The position numbers and the translations under genes are program-made. This document shows positions 22,190-31,319 of a DNA stretch of 64,000 nucleotides, piece after piece. The stretch's first letter is position 1. The number at the start of each line of letters is the position of its first letter. The stretch comes from Roridomyces roridus. Its lineage: Eukaryota; Basidiomycota; Agaricomycetes; Agaricales; Mycenaceae. The notes under the pieces were generated by a model. That model was given only the letters and a program-made list of their open reading frames with translations, had not been told where the DNA came from and made no database searches. The stretch is taken from contig JARKIF010000002.1 in NCBI GenBank assembly GCA_029378245.1, positions 3,534,001 through 3,598,000 of the forward strand, read 5' to 3'.

Positions 22190-22518
22190 TGTGGCAGGGA
22201 GGACCGGCGATGACGAGCGTGTTTAGGGGTATTTAGACGTAGATTACGGACAGGTGGCAGTACGGTAGATCAGATCGCTCTTTTGCTTCCACTTTTACAG
22301 TCTCCGTCGGTGTGATCGCCGCCTACGCCTAGATTGCCCCGATCCCGCCGAGCCCATTCGGAGGACCGGCGATGACGAGCGTGTTTAGGGGTATTTAGAC
22401 GTAGATTACGGACAGGTGGCAGTACGGTAGATCAGATCGCTCTTTTGCTTCCACTTTTACAGTCTCCGTCGGTGTGATCGCCGCCTACGCCTAGATTGCC
22501 CCGATCCCGCCGAGCCCA
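22190..22518 (+). repeat. 3' LTR of element B, tandemly duplicated
   Basis: A full LTR copy (22190-22356) is followed by TTC and a second copy lacking the first 9-10 bp (to 22518). TTC is also the trinucleotide that follows the 5' LTR before the primer-binding site. Confidence 0.85.
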
Positions 22519-23357
22519 CCATGGAGATCACGGCTGAAGGAATTGCACGTTTGACACGCGACCGCGTGATTAGATATCACGGGGTACCCCGAAAGATCAT
22601 CTCGGATCGGGATCCGAGATATGTAGGAGGCTTTATGAGGGAGCTCAATAAGATCCTGGGGATCGAAATGAACCCGAGTACGGCGCACCATCCGATAACC
22701 GACGGGCAGACGGAACGGATGAACCAGGAGATCGAAAAATATCTCCGCATATTTATAAATTACCACCAGACGGACTGGGCCGAGTGGCTCTCCCTAGCGG
22801 AGTTCTGTTACAACGACAAGGCCAGTTCGGCAACGAAGGCCTCGCCGTTCTATTTAAACACCGGCTATCACCCTTGGAAAGGGATCGAGAATGCCGTAGA
22901 GACGAGGAATGAGGCGGCCGACGAGTTCGGCAAGAAAATGAAAAAGATCCGCGATGAGGCGACCGCGGCATTAGAAAAAACACAGAAAACAATGGAAAAA
23001 ACATACAATTTACGACGGCGACCAGCGCCGGTATTTAAAAAAGGAGACAAAGTCTGGATCGAGGCGACAAATATCCAGACAGATAGACCCTCGAAGAAGC
23101 TGGGAGATAAGAGGCTCGGACCGTACGAAGTCCTGGAGAAAGTTGGAGCGTCTTCCTATAGGTTGAAATTGCCGAGCACGGACAAGTCACATCCGGTGTT
23201 CAATGAGGCGATTCTCACACCATATACGGAACCGCCTGAGAATCGAAGGGAGAAGCGGCCGCCGCCGAAAATCATATCCAGCGAAGAGGAATACGAGGTG
23301 GAGGAGATCCTGAAACACCGCAAGATGGGACGCGGGTTTCAATATTTAATAAAGTGG
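22519..23357 (+). pseudogene. Element A integrase C-terminal half and start of chromodomain
   Basis: Resumes the integrase core of A: DRDPRYVGGF (second Asp), HPITDGQTERMNQEIEKYL (Glu), then the GPYEV/FNEAILTPY C-terminal region and the first half of a chromodomain (EYEVEEILKHRKMGRGFQYLIKW). Element D interrupts after AAAGTGG at 23357. Confidence 0.9.
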
Positions 23358-24134
23358 CACCCTGGGTTGTAGCCACAATGCATTGTACCTTGCCGTGGCA
23401 GGGGGGTACATTTAAATAAGGTGACACCTTGACAAGGCAGCCATCATGTGCCCACATGGCAATGTACCTTTGGCAGTGCACAGCAAAGAAATTAAAATGC
23501 AGCAAGGGGGAATTGAACCCAAAACCTCCTGCTGTCATCCAGGGAGAGTGGATGGCAGACACCTTAACCAACTGAGCTAGAGAAGAGTGACAGATGGCTC
23601 TCCACATTAAGCCAAACTATGCCCTCAGACTGAGATCCAGCAGTGAATCGGCGGTTAGACGCGGGTTAGGTTAGGTTAGGTTAGGTTTGGTGCACCCCTA
23701 AACAAATGACATCCCCCCCGCGGCTTCGTCTGTGAGTGGAAGAACTGGGAATCCACCGTGAATGGGCGGTTAGGGGCAATATCTGCTGTGAGTGATGGTT
23801 AGGGGCATTATCCAATGTGAATGACAGCATCGGATCAGGGCTGGTCAAATAGGGTTGTGGTGGCATCAAATAAAGCAACCAGTATGGTTCTGTAGTGTAG
23901 CAGTAAGCAGTCTTTCCTAATATAGTAATCCCTACCCTGGAGGTTTGGGGTTCAATTCAGCCTGCTGGCAGCTATTTTGCCCTGCTGTGGCTGGGTGCAA
24001 TTCATTTAGCAAGGCTGTGACAGGGTACAATGCAATGTGGGCACACTGTGGCTGGGTTGTCAAGCTATGGCCACAATTAAATGTACCCCCCAGGCATGAC
24101 AGGGTACATTGCCTATGTGGTAGAGCTACACCTC
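23358..24134. mobile_element. Element D: head-to-head pair of tRNA-like SINE units with 7-bp TSD
   Basis: 777 bp flanked by AAAGTGG (23351-23357, 24135-24141). The left half, read on the minus strand, has an A box (TAGCTCAGTTGG) and B box (GGGTTCAATTCC) followed by a tail. The right half, on the plus strand, has an A-box-like TGTAGTGTAGCAGT, a B box (GGGGTTCAATTC) and a clearly related tail (GGTACANTGC..TGTGGGCACA, AAATGTACCCCCC). The tails therefore form terminal inverted repeats of about 300 bp. Between the heads lies (TTAGG)4 at about 23666-23686 and degenerate GGTTAGGGGC copies. Confidence 0.75.
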
Positions 24135-24537
24135 AAAGTGGAAGAACTATCCGATGGGAGAAAGGACGTGGGAACCATCGCGTAACTTGACGCATGCGAA
24201 GAAGCTGTTGGATAAATATAACAGGGAACACAGCATTGACGTTAGGGCGCTACCCACGCTCCCGGCTGGATTTTGGGACGGCGAATGCAAAAGATTCGTC
24301 CCAAAGGAGGAGTTCCAACCATATTTAAAGAAGAAATTATTTATTCACGATGAAAATCGTTTTGTCGACATCGACGAGGACGTCGATCCTAGAGAGGGGG
24401 TAATGTCACGCGCTGACCTATTTGCGCACATGACAACGCCAAATAAACCTGATATACATTGGCGCCGTACAGCGTTAAAGTCATGGGAACCCCGTCTCGA
24501 TCGGATTGAGGAAGAAGCCGAAGAAGACATTATTTAA
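24135..24537 (+). pseudogene. Element A chromodomain end and Pol tail, overlapping the 3' LTR
   Basis: Continues the chromodomain (ERTWEPSRNLTHAKKLLDKYN) and a 110-residue tail ending EEAEEDII. The last 134 bp lie inside the 3' LTR, so U3 doubles as coding sequence. Chromodomains of this class direct integration to specific chromatin. Confidence 0.85.
24390..24400 (+). other. Polypurine tract of element A
   Basis: AGAGAGGGGG directly upstream of the 3' LTR, separated by TAA; the expected plus-strand primer site. Confidence 0.7.
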
Positions 24538-24878
24538 AGATGTGGGACAGTTTCATATTTATGAACGACAGCGTGGATGAGGGAAGGAGTTTTCCATCAG
24601 TGAACTGTCAGATCATGACAGGCTTCTATGAAGAACACGGTGTAGACATGACAATAGGAGACGACAAAGGTGCAGGACAATAGTGCATCTTGGACACCAG
24701 GACAATTAGTGTAGCATCGTAGATCTATCCCTCATAGTATAAAAGCAGTAGCTAGTCGTCGTATTCTGTACCCTCTCCTAGACTTTTATTCAGTTCATTT
24801 TACGAGCTTTAGTAGCGCACTACCCAATCCGCAGCATCTTACCGCTGTTGGACGCGTGAAACAAGTCTTGTCGTGACA
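24404..24878 (+). repeat. 3' LTR of element A
   Basis: 475 bp, near-identical to the 5' LTR. Followed by GCGTT and the resumed F-box coding sequence. Confidence 0.95.
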
Positions 24879-25573
24879 GCGTTACCATTTCCCTGGGCAA
24901 TCTTCTGTGGAAGCCGATTGTCTCCCATCTCAGTATCTTCACGATCGGCTTCCCCGGCGTCGTTGACGATAGCCTCACCCGTCCCATTCTTCGCAACATG
25001 CTGGAGTCGGTCACGATGCCGTGGTTGCGTGAGCTTTACATATGCCGGGATCCCACAGTGACACCATCCTTCTGGACGAATTCCGCGTTTCTGTCGTTTA
25101 CAGATCGCTCATCCTTGGGCATGAGCTTGACCCACTTGGAAATCCAACCGGTCGTTCAAGATCAGGAGCTCATCCAATGTCTCGAGCTCCTGCCCTTACT
25201 TCAGCGGCTATGGTTGTGGGATTGCGAAGACCACAACAGACACGCGGTGGTCACCGATTTCCTTCTCGACCGACTGGCGTGCACACAAGGCGAGCCGGTT
25301 ATCGTCCCTGGCCTCGAGTATTGCCATTTCCGAACCATCCTCCGGTTCGGCGATGAATCCTTGCATAGATTCATTCGCTTCCGTGCTGGCGACCAGGATT
25401 CAGAGGAGACGTTCGAAATCGATTTCACTCTTCCGCCCACCCCCGAGCGGACGTTCTCTCCCAATTTTCTTGCTCAGATGGAAGAGTTGCAGGCTGAGCG
25501 CGAGGGATTCCTTTTTAGCATCCAGGACAATGCGGTGAGTTATTTCAGTTTCTCGTGTGTTTTCGGAACTAAT

Positions 25574-26490
25574 ACATCAGTAGAACTACAGAAAGCACTC
25601 TGAGGTCTTCGCACTCTGAACAAGGTGTTCGGACTTCGAGACTTGAGCTTTGAAGGACTTCGAAGGACTTTGACTTGACGAAGGTCTTCCGAGGGTGCCA
25701 AGCCCAAAATGGAAATAAGCGCAAAAGATCAGAGTTCTCAAAGACCTTGCCACACAAGAAAGCCGTATCTACCACTTTAGAGACCACAGTTTCTTCTCAC
25801 TGGCGGAGTTCTCAGTCACCTACCAAGCTGCGAGAATAAACATGGCGGGGTGGCGAGGACTCGCGTGCATCGGCAACAGGACAGTTCATGCGCAGGAAGG
25901 GACACCTGCAGTTGGATGGACTGTATATAGACCCGTGGGTGGTGGAAGGGTGAGGGGACAGGAGGGCGAAAATTTCGCTAAGTCTTTCCGGCGTTCGGAC
26001 TCCGTTCGGATCTCAAGCCCATCAGACTCGTCGCCGATCTCTCTACCCTACATCCCGCCGTCACCGTCATGACACTTGCATGACACCCATATTCATTTCC
26101 CTGCTCCGGTGTGACCGCCCCTATGTTTCCGCTTCTCCCTTCCCTTTGCTGTTTCGGCGGCAGGCTTCCAGTGCATCCCCATGAGTCCCGTGGATTGTCA
26201 TTCGACACTTGTACTGTAGATACCATATCATGTACGTACTAGGCATCAATTGAATACCGTTTTGAATTCTCAAAGTGTGCTTTGTGGTCTTTCCAAGCCT
26301 CAAAGAGGACTTTCGGATGTCTTGGGAGAACTTTCCAAAGCCCTCAAAGACCACGGGAGGTCTTTGGGGTGATGGTGGACCCTACTGTGTGAAGACCTTA
26401 GCACTCTGAGCTCGGACAGGTCTTTTTGGTCTTTGAGGACTTCCCAAATTCCTCAAAGTCCTCATAGTGCATCTTGTAGTTTTACTGATG
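25574..26490. mobile_element. TA-flanked MITE in intron 2 of F-box copy 2
   Basis: 917 bp with imperfect inverted termini of about 40 bp (CATCAGTARAACTACA...GCACTNTGAGG). TA dinucleotides lie at 25572-25573 and 26491-26492, as for Tc1/mariner-type insertion. The empty site is reconstructed from paralogous introns: ACTAATA precedes and an xxxGTGTAG splice acceptor follows. The interior is rich in AAGGACTT/GGTCTTTGAGG motifs and has no credible ORF. Confidence 0.8.
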
Positions 26491-26656
26491 TAGACCGTGT
26501 AGTGACGACAGATTGGCGAGGCAAAGAAAAGAAGGGTCTCTAAGCCAGCAGCCGGCTGGGATATGTAGGGTAGGGTAGGATCAGTAGTCTACACCTTGAC
26601 GAGGAAGCGACATCATTCTGACATCTGAGTCACTCGGAGCATCTCGGTACCAGACC

Positions 26657-27390
26657 ATGACCTCTTCACTCACCATCGCAGTCTGCATCTGCGACGATGT
26701 CTTCCTTTCTGACTTTATCACCCCCATGGAACTCATCTCAACCCTCAACGAGGACCACACTCGCCTCGGATTAAAAGAAGCTCCTCCCGTACGCGTCGAG
26801 ATCGATTACCTCGCCCCGACGATGGACCCAGTCCGAGCCATGCGCCGTCTCGCGCCCACGATCAACCCGACCCTCACTTACGCCAGTGCACTTGCTGCAG
26901 GCAAGCAATTCGACATCCTCTGGCTCCCTGCTGGCAAAGGCCCCGACGGGCAAGGCAGACACACCATTCCAGACGAGGAAATCGCGTTCATCGCACAGCA
27001 AGCCCTGGGCGCCAAGTACGTCATGTCCGTCTGTACGGGCTCCTTCCAGCTGGCGCTCGCGGGCGCCTTGTCGGGAAAACGCGCGACGACGAACAAATCT
27101 GACTACCACCTCGTGACGGTGCGATCCATACGCCGGGCGTGTCCTTATGATTCTGAACGATCCCTCAGGCAAGTACACCCAAGGACATCCAGTGGGTACC
27201 CTCGGCACGTTGGGTCGTCGACGGCAATGTATGGACCAGCTCGGGTGTCACCGCTGGCTCGGATATGGCTGTCGCCTTTTTGGCGCATATCGCCGGCGTG
27301 GAATTTGCACGCACTGTCCGAGGCATTTTCGAGATACCCGAGGTGACCGAGAAGGACGATCCGTTTGCAGCGTGGTATGGGCTGGTTTAG
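26657..27390 (+). CDS. DJ-1/PfpI (class I glutamine amidotransferase-like) family protein
   Basis: Exons 26657-27118 and 27169-27390 (50-nt intron) give 227 aa. The fold's beta-alpha order is visible: an N-terminal strand (TIAVCICDDVFLSDFITPMEL), the FDILWLPAGKG segment, and the nucleophile elbow with the family cysteine in YVMSVCTGSFQLALAGALSGK. After the intron come WVVDGNVWTSSGVTAGSDMA, which carries the conserved tail of the domain, and a C-terminal helix. Members act as deglycases, chaperones, isonitrile hydratases or proteases; the substrate cannot be told here. The start is 151 bp downstream of the F-box copy 2 stop. No lesions seen. Confidence 0.85.
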
Positions 27391-27419
27391 TTGTTGTGGA
27401 TCGAGCTTGGTGTACAAAT

Positions 27420-29150
27420 GAATTGGCAATCTCCAAGTCTGGTTGATGGAGGGATTATCCAGGAAATATCAGTGGGGACAGCCGTTCGACTCGGGCCAGG
27501 CTAAGTAGTGTTCATAAACCGTCGGCATTTTTACCAGATTCCCACAGTTCAGAGGAGACTCAGAAAGTATTAAGAAGAAACCAACTTCAACCTTCAGAGT
27601 CTGGTTGCGGATGGCCCGCACTCACACTCCTCGACGTCATATTGAATCTGTCGGTAGGTTACCTGTTCGACTCAGGGCCGGGCTATGTATGATCTTCCGG
27701 ACGCCAGTGAGAAGTTTTTTTCTTCTCCTTGCTCCGACGCCTTCTCGTGTTCTCTGACAACAATGTAGCGCCGGAAATCGAAGCTTTTGGCTGGAGTTGC
27801 GATCGAATATTCATCAGGCTCGAAGTAGAGAATCTCGACCCTGGTTGCGGGCGGTCCGCACCCACTCCAAATGATTTGTTGGTACGGATGAATTCTACTC
27901 CTGGGCACACCCGTTCGACTCGGTACCAGGGCATGTAGGATGAGAACCAGCTTTTTGCATTTTACCCAATTCCCCCAGTTCAGACGAAAAAGTATCGTTC
28001 ATGGTGAAGAAACCAAGCTCAACCTCCAGAGCCTGGTTGCGGTACTCCGTGGGTTACCTGTTCGATTCAGGGCCGAGTCATTGCCCATGTGCATCGGGTA
28101 GATTCATTTTTTCACTGACGTCTCTTCGCGTTCACTCTGAGCTCAGCTGAAATCCATATTTAATTAGACTGGAGGTAGAGAAGGTAGCGGCCGGTCCGCA
28201 CCCACTCCTGGTTCGCCTCGAGCTCGGAGATAATACTGGTGGGCACTCCCGTTCGACTCAGCCGACTGTGGGCATCACATCGGGTCCTTATTTTTTGCGA
28301 TTCCTACAGTTCAAACGGAACCTACTCAATCCCGTTGCAATCCCGACGAAGAAACGGAATAGAAGCTTCAGAGCCTGGTTGCGGATGGCCCGCACTCACA
28401 TGACTCTCCTCGGCACAGAATTGTTCATGGCAAAGAAACCGAGTTCAACCTCAAGCCTGGTTGCGGATGGCCGCAATCACACACCGTAGCCTCCTCGAAA
28501 AAATACATCTCGGTGGCTTCCCTGTTCGACTCAGGGCCGGGCTTTTCCACTGTGCGTGGGCTACCTTTTTATCATGATCTTCGTGCTCACTCTCAGCCCA
28601 GTGGCCTAGACAAGCTGAGTATCAAAGCAGGTTTGAGGTACAGATTCACGAACCCTGGTAGCGGCCGGATCCCCACCCCAAATGATAGCAACTACAATGA
28701 GTTGGTGGGTACACCCGTTCCACTCGGGACCAGGCCTTGTGTTGAAAGTGCACAAGCTTTTTGCATTTTTACCAGATTCCTACAGTTCAGACAAAGAATT
28801 GTTCATGGCAAAGAAACCAAGTTCAACCTCCAGAGCCTGGTTACGGATGGCTGCACTCACATAACGTTGGCAAGCTCTTCCAATCGTGCTCAGTGGGTTC
28901 CTGTTCGACTCAGGGCCGGGCTATTAGAATTCACGGAATTTTTCCCTGCCAGTGAGTTTTTTTCGTGTTCTCTGACAACAAAGTGACACCGGAAATCAAA
29001 GCTCTTAACTGGAGTTGTCGAACCAGGCTCGACGTAGAGATTTCTGAACCTGGTAGCGGTTGGACCGCGCCCACTGAAAATTCGAGATACCGGAAGAATT
29101 ATCTGGTGGGCACACCCGTTCGACTCGGGACCAGGTTGTGCAACGGATCT
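27420..29150 (+). repeat. Array of alternating tRNA-like B-box units
   Basis: Nine B-box-like sites alternate between two unit types. Type P has CCCGTTCGACTCGGGACCAGGC (near 27484, 27910, 28249, 28706, 29115). Type Q has CCTGTTCGACTCAGGGCCGGGC (near 27663, 28060, 28520, 28899). Each unit starts with CCTGGT(T/A)GCGG.. about 60-120 bp upstream. P and Q have different linkers: P is followed by a TTTTTGCATTTTTACCAGATTCC-type linker, Q by CGTGTTCTCTGACAACAA. The GCCTGGT start and ACCAGGC end could pair as an acceptor stem. No protein-coding gene is evident. Confidence 0.6.
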
Positions 29151-29450
29151 GTGGCCACTTTTTTGTTCCTTCCATGTTCAGCGTTCAACCTCCTCCCATC
29201 TCTCACCTCCCCCGAGTCCCAGTCAACCTTTCTCGACTTCCTCGCCACCGCAGATCCAATACAAGGAATTACTTTATTCATCCACAAATTCCAACCCATG
29301 AGACTATGTACATTACATCTGTATATAATTGAATATTCTGTATCAAAAAGAAAGAAAAGGAAATTGCAGGAGAGAGAGTCGGGATGTAGGAAAGATGATG
29401 ACGACACAAGACAGCAGCAACATTGCACACAAGACACACACAACACCGAT

Positions 29451-30634
29451 TCAGAGCTCCACCTCCCAGTCTACAGGCGGCAGCTCAGCAAACCTCCACC
29501 CGCCCGCAGCGCCAGGGACAGGTGTAGGCAGCGCACTCTCGTCAAACTCCTCCTCCTCCTCCCCGTTCGGCTGAGCGGCCAAGCCGAGAGCAGGGAGAGG
29601 CGCCGCACGACCATCGACGCCGTCGTACGTGAATTCCTCGTCATCTTCGTCCTCATCTTCGTCCTCGTCATCGTACTCTTCGTCATCTTCCTCTTCATCG
29701 TCATCCTCCAAATCAACCCAAGTCTCCTCGTCATCCTCGCCGTCCTCAAACGGCCCGTCCTGGAGAAGTGAAGCCAACAAGACACGCTGTCTCTCTTGCT
29801 CGTTCTCAGGGAGAGAGGACAACGGCGGGGCTGGGACGCGAATGGGGATACCCGGCGGGGAACGCGGGGTGGCAGTCTGGGGCGCGGGGAACAGGCCCTT
29901 GACGGGCGACCGCCGCCGGCGAGTAGAGAGAACAGAGGGTTTGGCCATCGTCGTGCGCACGATTTTGGTTTTGGTCGTCGTGATTGTGGGAGGCGTGAAG
30001 GAGGTGATGGTCGGACTTGGGGATGCGGGTGGGGGAGGGATAGACAAGGACGTAGCGAGTGACGCAGGCGACGTCGGTGCTGGCGTGGAAGGACACGGTG
30101 GCATGGCACTACGCACGCATATGGTCTCGTTCGGGTTGAAGGAGGCTAGACGGGCGTTGGTGAGCACGGCAAATGCGCCAGTGGTGTTGGCAGTAGTATT
30201 GGGGGAATGAGGGCTGTGTGGCACCGACGGTCTAACAGGCGAGGTCGGGTGGCAATGGGTGTGGCCATGACGCGGTGGCGGCGACTGCGAAAAAAAGTCA
30301 GTTTCAAATTCGAGGATATTTCAAAGACCCCAGAAAAAATGACGCACCTGATAGCGTCGTCGCATGGACCGCATCCCGTCGAGGTCGCTCCACTCGAATT
30401 TGACGTGACGGAACGAGTAGAGCAGCGAGAGGCGCTGTTCCTGGGGTTTTTGTGTCGCGTGAGGTCTCAGTGTGGGGTAGGTGGCAGAAGCAGACGTACC
30501 TCGGTAAACTTGAGCGCTTCTGCGTCCTCTATCCGCTGCTCGTTCTCCATCTCCAAGAGCCGCTGCTTTCGCAAGGCGGCACGCGACGGGGCCTCGACGG
30601 CGGGTGGGTGGCGGAGTGGGCTGGTCATGGCCAT
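29451..30634 (-). CDS. Hypothetical protein with acidic C-terminal tract
   Basis: Three exons on the minus strand: 30634-30500, 30440-30348 and 30284-29451, with introns of 59 and 63 nt; 353 aa, all junctions GT...AG and in frame. The N-terminal 76 residues look like an ordered helical segment (RKQRLLEMENEQRIEDAEALKF; EQRLSLLYSFRHVKFEWSDLDGM). The middle is Pro/Ser/Thr-rich and basic. Residues about 265-320 contain long Asp/Glu runs. I do not recognise the family. The first two exons and part of the third are duplicated at 56939-57674. The strong Ser-rich plus-strand ORF here is an antisense shadow of the acidic tract. Confidence 0.7.
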
Positions 30635-31142
30635 CGGAAACTGATTGTGTGTAACAGAGGGAGAGTGGGAGTAGGTTGTTTTCGTTGGCGTGGGTCGTAG
30701 CGGGTTTCGTATATACGTTTTCTTGCCAGGCAAGCAGAGTAGAAGATTGTGGACGGTGTGTGGAGAAGAAGAGAGTGGACTTTGTTTGGTTCTTTGCTTG
30801 TTGCTGGGCAACCATCAACAAACGTTGGACTAGTCCCCTTTTGGACAATGGCCAGCCCGTCTCGGCTGCAAAAGACCAGTGCCGCACTGCCACTGCCGCT
30901 CTCCTCTTGCGGTCTTTTGTTCGTCGGTCAGAGTCCAATCCCTCCTCTTATCCTCGTCCCCCGTCCGAAGTACAAGGCCTCGTGGATGGCCAGCTGGCAC
31001 CAGACTCCCATCTCCTTGGGTCTATCAACACGACTCTCCGCCTATCATTCTTCGCCGGCGTCCACCACTGATTCTAGTCTAACCTCCAAAATATTGCTGC
31101 GCAACGGACCCTGGTGTTTCACGACCAGGTCTCTTCACACCA
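29898..31142. repeat. Segmental duplication, copy 1 (partner 56939-58160)
   Basis: Starts at CTTGACGGGCGACC and ends near CTCTTCACACC. It covers exons 1-2, part of exon 3 and about 500 bp upstream of the 353-aa gene. Upstream, a plus-strand ORF beginning ATGGCCAGC (30849 here, 57892 in the copy) is open for 71 codons in the copy but shifted here. It might be a divergent gene or nothing. Confidence 0.85.
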
Positions 31143-31319
31143 AACGTCCAACGTCGAGCGGGTTGGGGTCTGGACTCTCCACCTTGTTTCTTTCCGCCGG
31201 CGACTTCTGGATTTTCGGAGGATCTGCAAAGCTCTCACAGTCCGCCGATCAACCCCGTCGGGCACCAATCCACAGTGGGATACCATAGGATACCACCACG
31301 CAATACGCTGAACACCCGG

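Larger units (their letters stand above)
12144..22518 (+). mobile_element. Element B: Ty3/Gypsy retrotransposon with short 167-bp LTRs, nested in A
   Basis: Starts TGTGGCAGGG and ends GCCGAGCCCA. The target duplication is CCAT or ACCAT (12139-12143, 22518-22522), located inside the integrase of element A. The order gag, protease, RT, RNase H, integrase marks it as Ty3/Gypsy; there is no chromodomain. The 5' LTR is split by element C. The 3' LTR is followed by a second, slightly truncated LTR copy. Two in-frame stops interrupt pol (17859-17861 and 20637-20639). LTR copies look identical by eye, suggesting recent insertion. Confidence 0.9.
7091..24878 (+). mobile_element. Element A: Ty3/Gypsy chromodomain retrotransposon with nested insertions
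   Basis: Two 475-bp LTRs (TGTCACG...CGTGACA) at 7091-7565 and 24404-24878 differ at one position by eye. Both are flanked by the 5-bp TSD GCGTT (7086-7090, 24879-24883). The order is gag, protease, reverse transcriptase, RNase H, integrase, chromodomain, which is diagnostic of Ty3/Gypsy chromoviruses. The coding region is interrupted by element B (12144-22518) and element D (23358-24134) and has a small deletion in RT at 10504. Without B and D the element is about 6.6 kb. It lies in exon 2 of an F-box gene in the same orientation. Confidence 0.95.
6057..26505 (+). pseudogene. F-box-like gene copy 2, split by a Gypsy element (exon 2) and a MITE (intron 2)
   Basis: The exons are 6057-6479, 6530-7090 continued at 24884-25534, and the stop at 26503-26505. 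If element A and one GCGTT copy are ignored, the frame is continuous over 545 codons, colinear with copy 1 and with the same two introns. Intron 2 (25535-26502) also holds a 917-bp TA-flanked element. Apart from these insertions I see no stop or frameshift, so the gene was probably functional until recently. As it stands, translation enters the LTR and stops within about 10 codons, leaving an N-terminal fragment with the F-box region. The F-box-like block is LLTELLTEIFDWCAPS after a leucine-rich coiled start. Confidence 0.85.

Noticed and set aside
23500..23585. Possible functional tRNA gene on the minus strand
   Set aside because: A and B boxes are good, but the anticodon arm is over-long and the acceptor stem does not pair; it belongs to element D.
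29629..30210. Long Ser-rich plus-strand ORF
   Set aside because: It is the antisense of the Asp/Glu tract of the spliced minus-strand gene; low complexity explains its length.
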